Notes: a model not told the origin generated them from the letters alone. A stretch of 64,000 nt of DNA from Rhodosalinus halophilus (GCF_003298775.1 NZ_QNTQ01000020.1:21632-85631), one strand, 5' to 3'. Positions 8,548 through 19,082 are shown, counted from the first letter of the stretch. Program-made: numbers and translations.

Positions 8548-9974
8548 GCGGCCGCGCCGCCCGCACGCAGACCGAGCCAGGCGATCGGCGCCGCGAGCGC
8601 TGCCAGAGCCGCCGCGATCCAGGCGAGCGTGGCCAGCGCCGCGGTGCTCGCCGCCATGTGTCCCGCCGCAGCGGATTCCGTGCCGAAGCTCGCCGGGCCG
8701 CCGGCAGCGTGATAGCGGGCCGCCGCGACGCCGCCCATGGCGGCGACGGCGATCAGCCCGGCCATGCGCGTGACCGCGTTGTTCACCCCCGAGGCCGCGC
8801 CGGCGCGGGCGTCTGGCACGGAGATCATCACCGCGGTCGAGAGCGGCGCGACCAGCATGCTCATCCCCAGCCCCGTGAGCGCGAGCGCGGGCAGGCTGCG
8901 CGTCCAGAACTCGGCCGCCGGGGCGGTGGCGGCGAAGGCGGCGTAACCGGCCGCCACCGTCAGCGCGCCGGCGAGGATCGGCGGGGCAGGGCCGATCCGG
9001 TCGGCGACGCGCCCGGCGAGGCCCGAGAAGGCGCCCACGCAGAGCGCCAGCGGCGCGAAGGCCACGGAGGCGGCCGCCTCGCTGACGCCCCAGCCGCCGA
9101 TCAGCGCCATGGGCACGAAGAAGATCATCGTCGAGAGCGCGAAATAGAGCGCGAAGGTCAGCCCGTTGGCGGCGGCGAAGGCGCGGCTGCGGAAGAGGTC
9201 GAGCGGCATCATCGGCGCGGGCGCGCGCGCCTGCCACAGCAGGAAGAGGGCGAAAATTCCGATCCCGGCGGCCGAGACCGGCCATTGTCCGGGGCGCGTC
9301 AGCCCCCAGGCGAGCGCGAAGAGCCCCAGCGTGGCCAGCACGGCGCCCGGCCAGTCGACCGGCGCCTCCGGCCGCCCCGGATCGGGCTCTGCCTTGCTGT
9401 GCAGCAGCCAGAGCGCGATCGCCCCGAGCGGGAGGTTCAGCGCGAAGACCAGCCGCCAGGTCCACTCGCCCCCGGCCGAGAGGATCAGCCCGCCGATCAC
9501 CGGGCCGCCCGCCGTTGTGAGCGCCGAGGCCGCCGCCCAGAGGCCGATGGCGCGGCCCCGCTCGGCACGCGGATAGGCGCGCGCCACGAGCGCCAGCGAG
9601 CCCGGCACCATCGCGGCCGCGCCCGCGCCCTTGAGCGCCCGTGCCGCGATCATCGCCTCGGGCGTGGGCGCGAGCGCCGTGGCCGCCGATCCCAGCAGAA
9701 AGACCGCGATCCCAGCGCCGAAGACGCGGACCAGACCGAAGCGGTCCCCGAGCGCCCCGCCGGCCAGGATCAGCGCCGAGAGCGGCAGCATGTAGGCGTT
9801 GTTGATCCATTGCGCCTGCGCGAGGCTGGCGTTCAGGCTCTCACGGATGGCGGGCAGGGCTATCGCGACGACCGTGCCGTCGATGAAGCCCAGCGCCGAG
9901 GCGAGGATCGCAGCGGCGAGCATCCAGCGCCGGTTGCGCGGTGCACAGACCGGCGGGCGCGCGTCGTCGGTCAT
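8520..9974 (-). CDS. MFS transporter, DHA2 (EmrB/QacA-like) drug exporter
   Basis: A 484-residue inner-membrane protein with about 14 hydrophobic segments. Motif A (LGDRFGLVRVF), motif C-like GAAAMVPGSLALV and the first-helix signature LGFIDGTVVAIALPAI identify the DHA2 family of proton-driven drug exporters. Substrate unknown. The ATG at 9974 begins MTDDARPP just before helix 1; the frame extends 45 residues further upstream in arginine-rich sequence that is not membrane-like. No partner membrane-fusion protein is adjacent. It lies head-to-tail after the bactofilin gene (29-bp gap) but probably has its own role. Confidence 0.87.
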   Translation of the reverse strand: MTDDARPPVCAPRNRRWMLAAAILASALGFIDGTVVAIALPAIRESLNASLAQAQWINNAYMLPLSALILAGGALGDRFGLVRVFGAGIAVFLLGSAATALAPTPEAMIAARALKGAGAAAMVPGSLALVARAYPRAERGRAIGLWAAASALTTAGGPVIGGLILSAGGEWTWRLVFALNLPLGAIALWLLHSKAEPDPGRPEAPVDWPGAVLATLGLFALAWGLTRPGQWPVSAAGIGIFALFLLWQARAPAPMMPLDLFRSRAFAAANGLTFALYFALSTMIFFVPMALIGGWGVSEAAASVAFAPLALCVGAFSGLAGRVADRIGPAPPILAGALTVAAGYAAFAATAPAAEFWTRSLPALALTGLGMSMLVAPLSTAVMISVPDARAGAASGVNNAVTRMAGLIAVAAMGGVAAARYHAAGGPASFGTESAAAGHMAASTAALATLAWIAAALAALAAPIAWLGLRAGGAAAQASSSASQ

Positions 9975-10002
9975 GCCGGCGACGACGCCGCCCGCTGCGC
10001 GC

Positions 10003-10551
10003 TCACGCGCCCTGTTTCTGGGTCGCGGTCTGCTGTTGCGGCTGAGATCCGCCGGACTTGCCGGTCTGCGGCGCCTGGCTCTCGGCGCCCTGCTTGGCCC
10101 GGCCGCCACCGTTGAGCGGGTCGTCCTGCCGCTGGACGGAGCCCTCGAAATGCGCGCCCGATTCGATTGCGATGGTCTTGTGGATGATGTCGCCCTCGAC
10201 CCGGGCGGTGGAGGTGAGGCGCACCTTGAGCCCGCGCACGCGGCCGACGATCCGGCCGTTGATGACCACGTCGTCGGCGGTGACCTCGCCCTTGATGGTG
10301 GCGGATTCGCCGATGGTCAGCAGATGGGCGCGGATGTCGCCCTCGACCGTGCCTTCCACCTGGATGTCGCCGGTGGTCTTGACGTTGCCGGTGATGTGCA
10401 GATCGGAGGAGAGCACCGACGGCGAGGGCTTCGGCTTGTTCGCCGAGGCCGCGTAATCCGACCGGGGCGCCGGCGAGGTCTCCGCGGAGGGCGCGGGCGC
10501 CGGTTCCGCGGCCTTGGGGCCGGGCTCGTTGATCTTGCTCTTAGAAAACAT
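10003..10551 (-). CDS. Bactofilin (polymer-forming cytoskeletal protein)
   Basis: A 182-residue bactofilin. A Pro/Ala-rich flexible N-terminus (residues 1-45) precedes the central DUF583 right-handed beta-helix (about 47-140: LSSDLHITGNVKTTGDIQVEG, GEVTADDVVINGRIVG, ARVEGDI) and a Gln/Gly-rich tail. Bactofilins polymerise without nucleotide and localise peptidoglycan enzymes, shaping stalks, buds and curvature. The start lies within the last codons of the upstream M23 peptidase gene (11-bp overlap), the classic bactofilin-LmdC-type operon, so the two proteins very likely act together on the cell wall. Confidence 0.93.
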   Translation of the reverse strand: MFSKSKINEPGPKAAEPAPAPSAETSPAPRSDYAASANKPKPSPSVLSSDLHITGNVKTTGDIQVEGTVEGDIRAHLLTIGESATIKGEVTADDVVINGRIVGRVRGLKVRLTSTARVEGDIIHKTIAIESGAHFEGSVQRQDDPLNGGGRAKQGAESQAPQTGKSGGSQPQQQTATQKQGA

Positions 10552-11851
10552 CTCTCGCAGCCTTGATGTAGATCATGGGGTTCACGGCTTTGCCGCCGAC
10601 ACGGACTTCGTAGTGCAGATGGGTGCCGGTGGAGCGTCCGCTGTTCCCCATATCACCGATCCTGTCGCCGCGCGATACCCTTTGGCCTTCCTTCACGCGA
10701 ATGCGGGACATGTGGGCATAGCGCGTCTCGATGCCGAATTCGTGCTGGATCTTGACCAGCCGCCCGTAGCCGGAAAGCCAGCCGGCGTGGGTCACGACGC
10801 CGTCGGCGGTGGCGTAGATCGGCGTGCCGTGCGAGGCGGCGAAGTCGGCGCCGTTGTGCATCCGGCCCCAGCGCATCCCGAAGCCGCTGGTGAAGCGGAA
10901 CGCGCCCTTGACCGGCAGCGCGAAGGGCGCCTTCTGCGCCGCGATGCGATAGAGGTTCAGCTCGTCGAGCCTGTTCATGATGCGGCCCGCGCGTTCGGCG
11001 TCGGGGTGCATCGCGCCGCCGCTCGTGGTGAAGGAGATCGGCGTGAGCGGGCCGCCGAGGCCCGAATACCCGCGCCGCACCTCGTCGAGCAGGTCGTCGG
11101 GGTCCAGCCCCGCGCGCTCGAACATCCGGTCCAGCGGCTCGACCGAAACGAGCATCGCCTCCTCGAGCTGGCGGAAGATCGTCTCGTTCTGGTCCTGAAG
11201 CAGGCGCAACTCGCTCGCCATGCGGTCCGCAGCGAGCAGGGCCTCCTCGGCGTCGGCCTCGAGCCGGTCGCGTTCGGCCGCAGTCTCGGCCAGCGCGCGG
11301 GTCAGGAAGGCGACGGTCGTGTCCGCGCCGCCGCCACCCTCGGGCAGGGCCTCGCCGTCCTCGAGCGCGCGCTCGAGCGTCGCGAGCCGCTCGCGCATCG
11401 CGTTGCGGTCCCGGGCCAGGTCGCGCATCTTCGCCTGCACGATCTCGAGACCCGTCTCGAGTTCGCGGCGGCGCGTCTCGGAGGCGAGAAGCTCGGACTG
11501 CATCACCGAGACCTGTTCGAGCGCCGTGTTGAACCGTTCCTGCGCGGCGACCGCCTCGGCCGCGCGGGCGTCGCGCGCCTCGGCCAGGGCGTTGAGCCGC
11601 GCCTGATAGGTTTCGAGGTCGCGCCGCGCCTGCTCGCGGAAGTTGCCGCCGCCGATCGCGTCCATCAGCAGGATCGCCGTCGCGAGGATCGCCCAGCCCA
11701 CGACGAGCGTGGCGCCCGCCATCGCGATCGCCTGCGTCCCCGACCGAAGCCGGATGAAGCGCATGTCGTCGTCGGATTTCAGAAAGAGCCTTCGCTCGGG
11801 AAAGACGCGCTCGAGAAGCGCATGAAACCGTATCGCCAGCCGCGTCCGCAC
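10541..11851 (-). CDS. M23 family peptidoglycan endopeptidase, membrane-anchored (LmdC-like)
   Basis: A 436-residue protein from the GTG at 11851 (VRTRLAIRFHALLERVFPER, the N-terminus usual in this group); the frame stays open to an ATG at 11917. Layout: short cytoplasmic tail, one membrane helix (about residues 40-65), a long coiled coil rich in Glu/Arg (about 70-240), and a C-terminal LytM/M23 domain with FTSGFGMRWGRMHNGADF (zinc ligands H and D), YAHMSRI and the HLHYEV motif. All zinc-binding residues are present, so it is probably an active D,D-endopeptidase. Operon with the downstream bactofilin, which in other alphaproteobacteria recruits such a peptidase through its cytoplasmic tail. 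Confidence 0.92.
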   Translation of the reverse strand: MRTRLAIRFHALLERVFPERRLFLKSDDDMRFIRLRSGTQAIAMAGATLVVGWAILATAILLMDAIGGGNFREQARRDLETYQARLNALAEARDARAAEAVAAQERFNTALEQVSVMQSELLASETRRRELETGLEIVQAKMRDLARDRNAMRERLATLERALEDGEALPEGGGGADTTVAFLTRALAETAAERDRLEADAEEALLAADRMASELRLLQDQNETIFRQLEEAMLVSVEPLDRMFERAGLDPDDLLDEVRRGYSGLGGPLTPISFTTSGGAMHPDAERAGRIMNRLDELNLYRIAAQKAPFALPVKGAFRFTSGFGMRWGRMHNGADFAASHGTPIYATADGVVTHAGWLSGYGRLVKIQHEFGIETRYAHMSRIRVKEGQRVSRGDRIGDMGNSGRSTGTHLHYEVRVGGKAVNPMIYIKAARDVF

Positions 11852-11922
11852 GAAGCCTGCCCCTCGCTCCTGTCTCAATCGCGACGCTCGGGCTCCCCAA
11901 CACCCGGCACCTTGCACAGTTG

Positions 11923-11938
11923 GTTAGCGATTGGTTAC
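11923..11938 (-). promoter_or_regulatory. CtrA-box-like sequence upstream of the M23-bactofilin operon
   Basis: On the minus strand this reads GTAAC-N6-CTAAC, matching eight of ten bases of the CtrA consensus TTAAC-N6-TTAAC with correct 11-bp periodicity. It lies about 72 bp upstream of the M23 start codon. Binding is an inference; ChpT, which phosphorylates CtrA, is encoded in this same window. Confidence 0.4.
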
Positions 11939-12038
11939 GCGACAGGCAACGGTTTTGCTCGGCTTACCCGCCGTCGCGCCCCTTGGCGCCGCGAATTGGG
12001 CGAAATTCCGCCGATGTCAGCGCGTTGCGGGCCGCGGG

Positions 12039-12854
12039 TCAGCCGGCATCGGCGGCGAGCGGCCAGTAGAAATCGGGCGGAAGGCCCGCCTCGGCGCGCT
12101 TTTCCTCGTTGAAGGGGGGCTTCAGCGCGCCCTTAAAATAGCGCCTCACGAGCGCGTGGAAGGTCTCCTTCGGGTCGCGATCCTCGCGCCCGCAGAGGAA
12201 ATGGAACCACTTCGCGCCGTAGGCGACATGGCCCACTTCCTCGGCGTAGATCGTTTCCAGCGCGGCGACGGCGTCCGTCTCGCCGTGCTTGCGGAAGAGC
12301 GCGATCATGTCCGGCGTCACGTCGAGGCCGCGCGCCTCGAGCACCATCGGAACGACGGCGAGGCGGCCCATGAAGTCCCCGGCCGTGTCTTCCGCCGCGC
12401 GCCACATGCCGGCATGGGCGGGCAGCGCGCCGTAGTGGCTGCCGCGCGCCGCGAGGCAGTCTGAGAGCAGGCCGAAGTGCTTGGCCTCCTCGTCGGCTGC
12501 CTTCACCCAGTCGTCGTAGAAGCCCGCGGGCATCGGCACATGAGCGAAGCGCGCGATGACGTCCCAGTGCAGGTCCACCGCGTTCAGTTCGATATGCGCC
12601 ACCGCGTGCAGGAGCGCCGTCCGGCCCTCGACCGAGCCGGGGCGCCGTTTCGGCACCTCGCGCGGGTCCAGCAGCTCGGGCCGGTCGGGGCGCGCCGGCC
12701 GCAGGGGCGGCTCGGCCCGGCCGACGGGCAGCGGCGTGCCGGCTGCGCGCGCCGCGAACCAGTCCGCCGCATGGGCACGCGACAGCCGCGCCTTCTCGGC
12801 CGCGTCGGCGGTGGAGAGCACCTCCACCGCGCGTCGGGCGAGGCTCGGGCTCAC
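12039..12854 (-). CDS. Ferritin-like DUF455 protein
   Basis: A 271-residue DUF455 protein, a ferritin-like four-helix-bundle family. Candidate metal-binding carboxylate/histidine pairs occur as AHIELNAVDLHWD (about residue 90), ADEEAKHFGLL and EEVGHVAYG, consistent with a di-iron or di-manganese site. MiaE-like hydroxylase activity has been suggested for relatives but is not established here. The GTG at 12854 overlaps the stop of bcp as GTGA, so it is co-translated with the peroxiredoxin, which would fit a role around oxidants or metal. Twenty additional in-frame codons upstream lie within bcp and are not used. Confidence 0.85.
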   Translation of the reverse strand: MSPSLARRAVEVLSTADAAEKARLSRAHAADWFAARAAGTPLPVGRAEPPLRPARPDRPELLDPREVPKRRPGSVEGRTALLHAVAHIELNAVDLHWDVIARFAHVPMPAGFYDDWVKAADEEAKHFGLLSDCLAARGSHYGALPAHAGMWRAAEDTAGDFMGRLAVVPMVLEARGLDVTPDMIALFRKHGETDAVAALETIYAEEVGHVAYGAKWFHFLCGREDRDPKETFHALVRRYFKGALKPPFNEEKRAEAGLPPDFYWPLAADAG

Positions 12855-13306
12855 AGCGCCCTGGCCGCTTCGAGAACCTCCTCGGCGTGGCCCGGCACCT
12901 TCACCTTGCGCCACTCGCGCGCGATGCGGCCCGCGCCGTCGATCAGGAAGGTCGAGCGCTCGATGCCCCAGAACGTCTTGCCGTACATGCTCTTTTCCTT
13001 CCAGACGCCGTATTGCTCGGCGACGTCCGATCCCTCGTCGGAAAGCAGGGGCACCGTGAGCCCGTGCTTGTCGGCGAACTTCTCGTGGCTCTTCATGCTG
13101 TCCTTCGAGATGCCGAAGACCTTCACGCCCAGCTTGTCGAACTCTTCCTTCAGACCGGAGAAGGCGATCGACTCCTTGGTGCAGCCAGAGGTGTCGTCCC
13201 GCGGGTAGAAGAAGAGCACCACCGGGGCCGGGCGCAGGGCGGAGAGGGTGATTTCGCCTCCGCCGGTGACGGGCAGCGTGAAATCCGGTGCGGCATTTTC
13301 GGTCAT
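12851..13306 (-). CDS. bcp: Thioredoxin-dependent peroxiredoxin Bcp
   Basis: A 151-residue atypical peroxiredoxin of the Bcp/PrxQ class that reduces H2O2 and organic peroxides with thioredoxin. The domain starts at APDFTLPVTGG and has the peroxidatic motif in FFYPRDDTSGCTKESIAF, where the PxxxT/SxxC pattern is preserved. No second cysteine is seen five residues on, so it probably works as a 1-Cys enzyme or resolves with thioredoxin directly. VFGISKDSMKSHEKFADKHG and ERSTFLID complete the fold. The first gene of a pair with DUF455; divergent from the long AsmA-like gene, whose start is 88 bp away. Confidence 0.93.
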   Translation of the reverse strand: MTENAAPDFTLPVTGGGEITLSALRPAPVVLFFYPRDDTSGCTKESIAFSGLKEEFDKLGVKVFGISKDSMKSHEKFADKHGLTVPLLSDEGSDVAEQYGVWKEKSMYGKTFWGIERSTFLIDGAGRIAREWRKVKVPGHAEEVLEAARAL

Positions 13307-13394
13307 GTCATGAGTCCTCGGCTGGTCTGACGCTGTTGCGCGTGAGATACTAGGCGCCGACCGTCAAGAAGAAAGCCATGTGGCAGGGGCACGC

Positions 13395-16300
13395 ATGACG
13401 CCATCGAAGAGCAGGCGCGGCGGATCGCGCCGCGGCTGGCCGCGGCGCCTCGTCGCGGCGACGCTGGCGGGCGTCGCGAGCTTCGCTGTCGCGAGCCTGG
13501 TCTTCGCGCTGAGCGACCGCACCCTGGCCGCGCCCAGATGGCTCGAGACGCGGGTCGAGGCGCGGCTCGACGCGGCGCTGCCCGAGTTGCGCGTCGAGTT
13601 CGAGGCGATCCAGCTGTCCCTGCGCCGCGACGGGCATCCCGCGATCCGGCTCGACGGCGTGACGCTGCGCGACCGGGCGGGCGCCCCGCAGGCCAGTCTG
13701 GCGCGGATCGAGGGGACGCTCGCGGTGCTGCCGCTGTTGCAGGGAGAGACGCGGCTGCGCGAACTCCGGCTAGCCGGCGCGATCATGCAGCTGCGCCGCG
13801 ATGCGTCGGGCCGGTTCGACCTCGCGCTCGGCGGCACGGGGGCCGGCTTCGCCTCGGTGCCCGAGATGATCGCGGCGGTCGACGCGCTGGCGGTGCACCC
13901 GCGCCTCGCCGGGCTTGCACGGGTCGAGGCGCAGGGGCTCACGCTGCGCTACGAGGATGCGCGCGCGGGCCGCGGCTGGACGGCGGACGGCGGGCGGCTG
14001 CGCATCACGCGCAGCGACGGCCGGCTGCGCGTGGCGGGGGATTTCGCGCTTCTGTCGGGGCGTGACGAGGCCGCGACGCTGGAGCTCAACGCCGAGAGCG
14101 CGATCGGCTCCGCCGCGGTCGCCTTCGGTGCGGCCTTCGAGGGCATGGAAGCCGCGGATATCGCGACGCAATCGCCCGCGCTGGCCTGGCTCGGGGTGCT
14201 CGATGCGCCGATCTCGGGCGCGTTGCGGACGGAAGTGGACGCCTCCGGCGCGCTCGGGCCGCTCCACGCGGCGCTGCAGATCGGCGCGGGCGCGCTCCAG
14301 CCCGAGGCGGTGGCGCGGCCCATCCCCTTCCGGTCGGCGCACAGCTATTTCACCTATGATCCGGCGGCCGCGCGGCTGCGCTTCGACGAGATCGCGGTGG
14401 ACAGCGAACTGCTCAGCGTCACGGCCGAGGCGCAGGCGCAGCTTCACGGTCTCGAGACGGGGTGGCCCACCGGGCTGACCGCGCAGCTCCGCCTCGGCGA
14501 GGTGACGGCCAAGACCGGGCGGCTCTATGCGGAACCGCTCGACCTCGACGGCGCCGAGGCGGATCTCAGCGTCGCGCTCGACCCTTTCTCGCTGCGGCTC
14601 GGGCGTCTGCGGGTGACGGACCCGATGCTGCCGGTGCATCTCTCGGGGCGCGCCGACGTGGGGCCGCAGGGCTGGCGGCTCTCCCTCGACGCCCGCGCGG
14701 AGGGGGTCACGCCAGAGATGGTCGCCACCTGGTGGCCCGAGGTGTGGGAGCCCGGCGCGCGCCGGTGGGTCGTGCGGAACGTGCTGGACGGCGAGCTCGC
14801 CGCGGCGCAGGCGGCGCTCCGGGCCGAGCCGGGCGCCCCGCCGAAGGTGTCCTTCACGGGAAGCTTCCGCGAGGCGCGCATCCGCTTCCTGCCCGAAATG
14901 CCGCCCATCGAGGCGGCGTCGGGCGAGATCAGCCTGCACGACGCGCGCTTCGCCGCCACGGCGCATGCGGGCCATGTGCCGATGGGAGAGGCCGGGCAGG
15001 TCGCCGTGGCGGGGACGAGCTTCGTCATTCCGGACGTGCGCATCCCCAGGGGGCCCGCCGAGGTGCAGCTCGCGGCCGCCGGGCCGCTGCCGGCCGCGCT
15101 CGGGCTGCTGGACCGGCCGCCCTTTGGCCTGCTCGCGCGGGCGGGGCGGACGCCCGAGCTCGCCGAGGGGCGGCTTTCCGCCACGGGCCGGATCGGCCTC
15201 AGGCTGCGCAGGAACCTGACGGCGGAAGAGCTCGATCTCGACCTCGCCGGCGTGCTGCGGGACGTCGCGAGCGACGCGATCGTCCCGGACCGCCGTCTGA
15301 CGGCGGGCCGGCTCGACGCGCGCGTGGACAACGCGGCGCTCACCATCGAGGGGGCGGCGGCGCTCGACGGGCTGCCGGTCTCGGGCCGCTGGCGGCAGCC
15401 CTTGACCGCGGGCGAGCAGGGCAGTGTCGTGGCGGAGCTGCGCCTCGACCGCGCCTTCCTTTCCTCGATCGGGCTCGACCTTCCGCCCGAGGCGGTGCGC
15501 GGCGCGGCGTCCGCGCGTCTCGCCCTCGATCTGCCGAAGGACGCGCCGCCGGAGTTCTCCCTGCGGTCGAGCCTCGGCGGGCTCGGCCTGTCCATCGCGC
15601 CGCTGGGATGGCGGCTTTCCGAACAGGCCACCGGCGCTCTGCAGGTGACCGGCAGGCTGGGGCGGCCGGCCGAGATCGACAGTATCGCGCTCGACGCCCC
15701 CGGACTTTCGGCGCGCGGGCGCGTCGCGCTCTCGCCCGGCGGCGGGCTGGCCCGGGCGGAGTTCGACCGCGTGCGCGCGGGCGGCTGGCTCGATGCGCCG
15801 GTCGTGCTGCGGCCGCGCGGCGCCGGGCGCCCGCCCGGCATCGAGATCGCCGGCGGCGAGATCGACCTGCGCGCGCTCCCCGAGCGGGGGGAGGGGGGGC
15901 GCCGCGCGCTCGTTCCCGTCGCGCTGAGCCTCGACCGGCTGGTCGTCTCGGAGGGGATCGCGCTGACGGGTTTCCGGGGGCAAGTGACGGCCGGCGCGGG
16001 GCTCGAGGGCGAGTTCACCGCCCGCGTCAACGACCGTGCGGCGATCCGAGGCACGCTCGTTCCCGTGAGCGGGCGTACCGCGGTGCGCCTGCGCGCCGAC
16101 GATGCGGGGCGGGTTTTGCGGTCGAGCGGCATCTTCCGCAACGCGGCCGGGGGCGCGATGGACCTGACCTTGCTGCCCGCGCAGGCGCCCGGCACCTTCG
16201 ACGGAACGCTGCGCGTCACCGATACGCGGATGCGCGACACGCCGACGCTCGCCGCGCTGCTAGACGCGATCAGCATCGTCGGCATTCTGGACCAGCTCGG

Positions 16301-16649
16301 CGGGCCCGGCATCGCCTTCTCCGAGGTCGAGGCCCGCTTCCGCCTCACCCCCCGGCAGGTGATCCTGACGCGGTCCTCCGCGATCGGTCCCTCGATGGGC
16401 ATCTCGATGGACGGCTATTACGATCTCGCCTCCGGGCGGATGGACATGCAGGGCGTGCTCTCGCCGGTCTATCTGCTCAACGTCGTGGGCTCGGTGCTCA
16501 CGCGGAAGGGCGAGGGGCTCTTCGGCTTCAACTTCCGGCTGCGCGGCACGGGCGAGGATCCGCAGGTGCGCGTGAACCCGCTCTCCGCCTTGACGCCGGG
16601 CATGTTCAGGGAAATCTTCCGTCGTCCGCCTCCGAAAGTGGTCCGGTAA
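13395..16649 (+). CDS. YhdP/AsmA-like protein (DUF3971 and AsmA_2 domains)
   Basis: A 1084-residue envelope protein. An N-terminal membrane anchor (about residues 18-40) is followed by a long periplasmic beta-rich region. The middle resembles DUF3971 ([18 protein letters not shown] near the start, [26 protein letters not shown] centrally) and the C-terminus is AsmA_2-like ([34 protein letters not shown]). YhdP-family proteins span the periplasm as long grooves and are implicated in phospholipid flow to the outer membrane. The ATG at 13395 has AGGGG five bases upstream; an in-frame GTG at 13380 lacks a good site. queA begins 4 bp after the stop, so the two may be cotranscribed. Confidence 0.85.
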   Translation: MTPSKSRRGGSRRGWPRRLVAATLAGVASFAVASLVFALSDRTLAAPRWLETRVEARLDAALPELRVEFEAIQLSLRRDGHPAIRLDGVTLRDRAGAPQASLARIEGTLAVLPLLQGETRLRELRLAGAIMQLRRDASGRFDLALGGTGAGFASVPEMIAAVDALAVHPRLAGLARVEAQGLTLRYEDARAGRGWTADGGRLRITRSDGRLRVAGDFALLSGRDEAATLELNAESAIGSAAVAFGAAFEGMEAADIATQSPALAWLGVLDAPISGALRTEVDASGALGPLHAALQIGAGALQPEAVARPIPFRSAHSYFTYDPAAARLRFDEIAVDSELLSVTAEAQAQLHGLETGWPTGLTAQLRLGEVTAKTGRLYAEPLDLDGAEADLSVALDPFSLRLGRLRVTDPMLPVHLSGRADVGPQGWRLSLDARAEGVTPEMVATWWPEVWEPGARRWVVRNVLDGELAAAQAALRAEPGAPPKVSFTGSFREARIRFLPEMPPIEAASGEISLHDARFAATAHAGHVPMGEAGQVAVAGTSFVIPDVRIPRGPAEVQLAAAGPLPAALGLLDRPPFGLLARAGRTPELAEGRLSATGRIGLRLRRNLTAEELDLDLAGVLRDVASDAIVPDRRLTAGRLDARVDNAALTIEGAAALDGLPVSGRWRQPLTAGEQGSVVAELRLDRAFLSSIGLDLPPEAVRGAASARLALDLPKDAPPEFSLRSSLGGLGLSIAPLGWRLSEQATGALQVTGRLGRPAEIDSIALDAPGLSARGRVALSPGGGLARAEFDRVRAGGWLDAPVVLRPRGAGRPPGIEIAGGEIDLRALPERGEGGRRALVPVALSLDRLVVSEGIALTGFRGQVTAGAGLEGEFTARVNDRAAIRGTLVPVSGRTAVRLRADDAGRVLRSSGIFRNAAGGAMDLTLLPAQAPGTFDGTLRVTDTRMRDTPTLAALLDAISIVGILDQLGGPGIAFSEVEARFRLTPRQVILTRSSAIGPSMGISMDGYYDLASGRMDMQGVLSPVYLLNVVGSVLTRKGEGLFGFNFRLRGTGEDPQVRVNPLSALTPGMFREIFRRPPPKVVR

Positions 16650-16653
16650 TCCC

Positions 16654-17706
16654 ATGCAGCTGTCAGATTTCGACTTCGACCTGCCCGACGAGCTGATCGC
16701 CACGCGCCCCGCGCGGCCGCGCTCCTCCGCGCGGCTGCTGGTGGCCGAGGGCGACCGCATCACCGACGCGATCGTTCGCGACCTGCCGGAGTTCCTGCGG
16801 CCCGGCGACCGGCTGATCCTCAACGACACCAAGGTGATCCCGGCGCGGCTGAGCGGCACCCGCAGCCGCCATGGCGCGGCGGGCGCCTCGGACGCGCGGA
16901 TCGAGGTCACGCTGCTCGAGCCGCGGCCGGGCGGGCTCTGGACCGCGCTCGTCAAGCCGCTGAAGAAGCTCGCGCCCGGCGAGGTGATCCGCTTCTCCGA
17001 CGACCTCTCCGCCCGGATGCAGGGGCGCGAGGGGGAACAGGCGCTCCTCGAGTTCGACCAGACGGGCAAGGCCTTCGACGAGGCGCTGGCGCGAGCCGGC
17101 GCGATGCCGCTGCCGCCCTACATCGAACGCCGTCGCGCGCCCGACGAACAGGATCGCGAGGACTATCAGACCGTCTGGGCCGCGCGTCCGGGCGCGGTGG
17201 CCGCACCCACCGCGAGCCTCCATTTCGACGCGGCGCTGCTCGACGCGCTGCGCGCGGCGGACATCGGCATGACGCATGTCACGCTGCACGTGGGTGCCGG
17301 AACCTTCCTGCCGGTGAAGGTGGACGACGTGACGCGCCACCGGATGCACGCCGAATGGGGCGAGGTGAGCGAAAGCGCCGCCGCCCAGATCGCCGAGACC
17401 CGCCGCGCCGGCGGGCGCATCATCCCGGTGGGGACCACGGCGCTGCGGCTGATCGAGACCGCGGGGCAGGGCGGCGAGATCGCGCCCTGGGAGGGCGACA
17501 CCGACATCTTCATCTATCCCGGCTTCCGCTTCCGGATGACCGACGCGCTGATGACCAACTTCCACCTGCCGAAATCGACGCTGATGATGCTGGTCGCGGC
17601 GCTGATGGGCCTCGATCGCGTTCGGCGGATCTACGCCCATGCGATCACGGAACGTTACCGCTTCTTTTCCTACGGAGACGCCTCGCTTCTCGTGCCCGGG
17701 GAGTGA
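16654..17706 (+). CDS. queA: S-adenosylmethionine:tRNA ribosyltransferase-isomerase
   Basis: QueA transfers and isomerises the ribosyl moiety of SAM onto preQ1 at the wobble position of GUN-anticodon tRNAs to give epoxyqueuosine. The 350-residue length is normal. Diagnostic segments: [89 protein letters not shown] and [19 protein letters not shown]. The gene starts 4 bp after the AsmA-like gene. The tgt gene is not seen within the window. Confidence 0.97.
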   Translation: MQLSDFDFDLPDELIATRPARPRSSARLLVAEGDRITDAIVRDLPEFLRPGDRLILNDTKVIPARLSGTRSRHGAAGASDARIEVTLLEPRPGGLWTALVKPLKKLAPGEVIRFSDDLSARMQGREGEQALLEFDQTGKAFDEALARAGAMPLPPYIERRRAPDEQDREDYQTVWAARPGAVAAPTASLHFDAALLDALRAADIGMTHVTLHVGAGTFLPVKVDDVTRHRMHAEWGEVSESAAAQIAETRRAGGRIIPVGTTALRLIETAGQGGEIAPWEGDTDIFIYPGFRFRMTDALMTNFHLPKSTLMMLVAALMGLDRVRRIYAHAITERYRFFSYGDASLLVPGE

Positions 17707-17810
17707 TAGCCCATGTCGCCGAAGGCCCTGCGCCGAGTCGCGGCGGGAACAGCCACCGGTGACGCGGCGCTGTAGGGGCAGACATCGACGCGTTTCGGAG
17801 CCTCCGGCAC

Positions 17811-19082
17811 ATGCTCACCGTCCTCAACAGCGCCTGGGCCCTGCTGCTCGGGCTCTTCCTGCTGATGATCGGCAACGGCCTGCAGGGCACGCTGCTGGGC
17901 GTGCGCGGCGAGATCGAGGGCTTCTCGGCCTTCGAGATGTCGGTGGTCATGGCCGCCTATTTCGTGGGGTTCCTCGGGGGCTCGCGCATGGCGCCGCGGA
18001 TGATCGCCCGCGTGGGGCATGTGCGCGTCTTCTCGGCGCTGGCCTCGATGGTCTCGGCCGTGGTGATCCTTTTCCCGGTCTTCACCGATCCCTGGCTCTG
18101 GGCGATCGGGCGGCTCGTCATCGGTTTCTGTTTCTCGGGGGTTTATGTCACCGCCGAGAGCTGGCTCAACAACACCGCGACGAACGAGACGCGCGGGCAG
18201 ACGCTCTCGGTCTATGTGCTGGTGCAGGTGGTGGGGCTGATCGCCGGGCAGGCGCTGCTCGTGGTGGCCGATCCCTCGGGCTTCGTGCTCTTCGTCATTC
18301 CCGCCGTTCTGGTGTCGATCTCCTTCGCGCCGATCCTGCTGTCGGTGTCGCCGGCGCCGGCCTTCGGCACCGCCAAGCCGATGACGCTCGCCGCGCTCTA
18401 CAAGGTCTCGCCGCTGGGCCTGGTGGGGATGCTGCTGCTGGGGACCGTGTTCTCGGCGCAGTTCGGCATGTCGGCCGTCTACGGCGCCGAGGCGGGCCTG
18501 TCGGTGCAGGAGATCTCGATCTTCGTCTCGGCCTTCTTCGTCGGCGCGCTCGTGCTGCAATATCCGCTGGGGTGGCTGTCGGACCGGATGGACCGCCGGG
18601 TGCTGATCCTGGGCACGGCGGCGGTCGGCACCGCCGGCGCGGTGCTGGGGCTGATGCTGGGGGCTGCACGCACCGAGCTGCTGCTCGCCGCCGCGCTGCT
18701 GATCGGCGGTGTCTCGAACCCGCTCTACTCGCTGCTGATCGCCTATACCAACGACTTCCTCGAGCCTGACGACATGGCCGCGGCCTCGAGCGGGCTGGTT
18801 TTCGTCAACGGGGTCGGCGCGATCGTGGGTCCGCTGGCGGCCGGCTGGGTGATGCAGGTGATCGGCCCGCCGGGCTTCTTCGCCACGATCGCCGCCTTCT
18901 TCGCGCTGCTCGTGGGCTATGCCGCCTGGCGCATGACGCAACGGCCCGCGCCCGCTGCCGAAGAAACAGGCACCTACGCTCCGCTCGGCCCCACGGTCAC
19001 GCCGGTCGCGGTGGAGTTCGCGCAGGAATACGCGATCGATACCGCGCTGGAAGAACAGGAGAATCCGGACGACGCGCGGTGA
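17811..19082 (+). CDS. MFS transporter, YcaD-like
   Basis: A 423-residue 12-helix major facilitator. The N-half holds WALLLGLFLLMIGNGLQGTLLG and ESWLNN (typical of the YcaD/UMF subgroup), and the C-half has LGWLSDRMDRRVLI (motif A-like). A hydrophilic, acidic C-terminal tail of about 45 residues is unusual but common in Rhodobacterales homologues. Substrate not known. Located 104 bp downstream of queA on the same strand. Confidence 0.88.
   Translation: MLTVLNSAWALLLGLFLLMIGNGLQGTLLGVRGEIEGFSAFEMSVVMAAYFVGFLGGSRMAPRMIARVGHVRVFSALASMVSAVVILFPVFTDPWLWAIGRLVIGFCFSGVYVTAESWLNNTATNETRGQTLSVYVLVQVVGLIAGQALLVVADPSGFVLFVIPAVLVSISFAPILLSVSPAPAFGTAKPMTLAALYKVSPLGLVGMLLLGTVFSAQFGMSAVYGAEAGLSVQEISIFVSAFFVGALVLQYPLGWLSDRMDRRVLILGTAAVGTAGAVLGLMLGAARTELLLAAALLIGGVSNPLYSLLIAYTNDFLEPDDMAAASSGLVFVNGVGAIVGPLAAGWVMQVIGPPGFFATIAAFFALLVGYAAWRMTQRPAPAAEETGTYAPLGPTVTPVAVEFAQEYAIDTALEEQENPDDAR

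Noticed and set aside
14462..16696. A long plus-strand frame inside the AsmA-like gene
   Set aside because: Product is Arg/Ala/Gly-rich and out of phase with the clearly AsmA-like protein.
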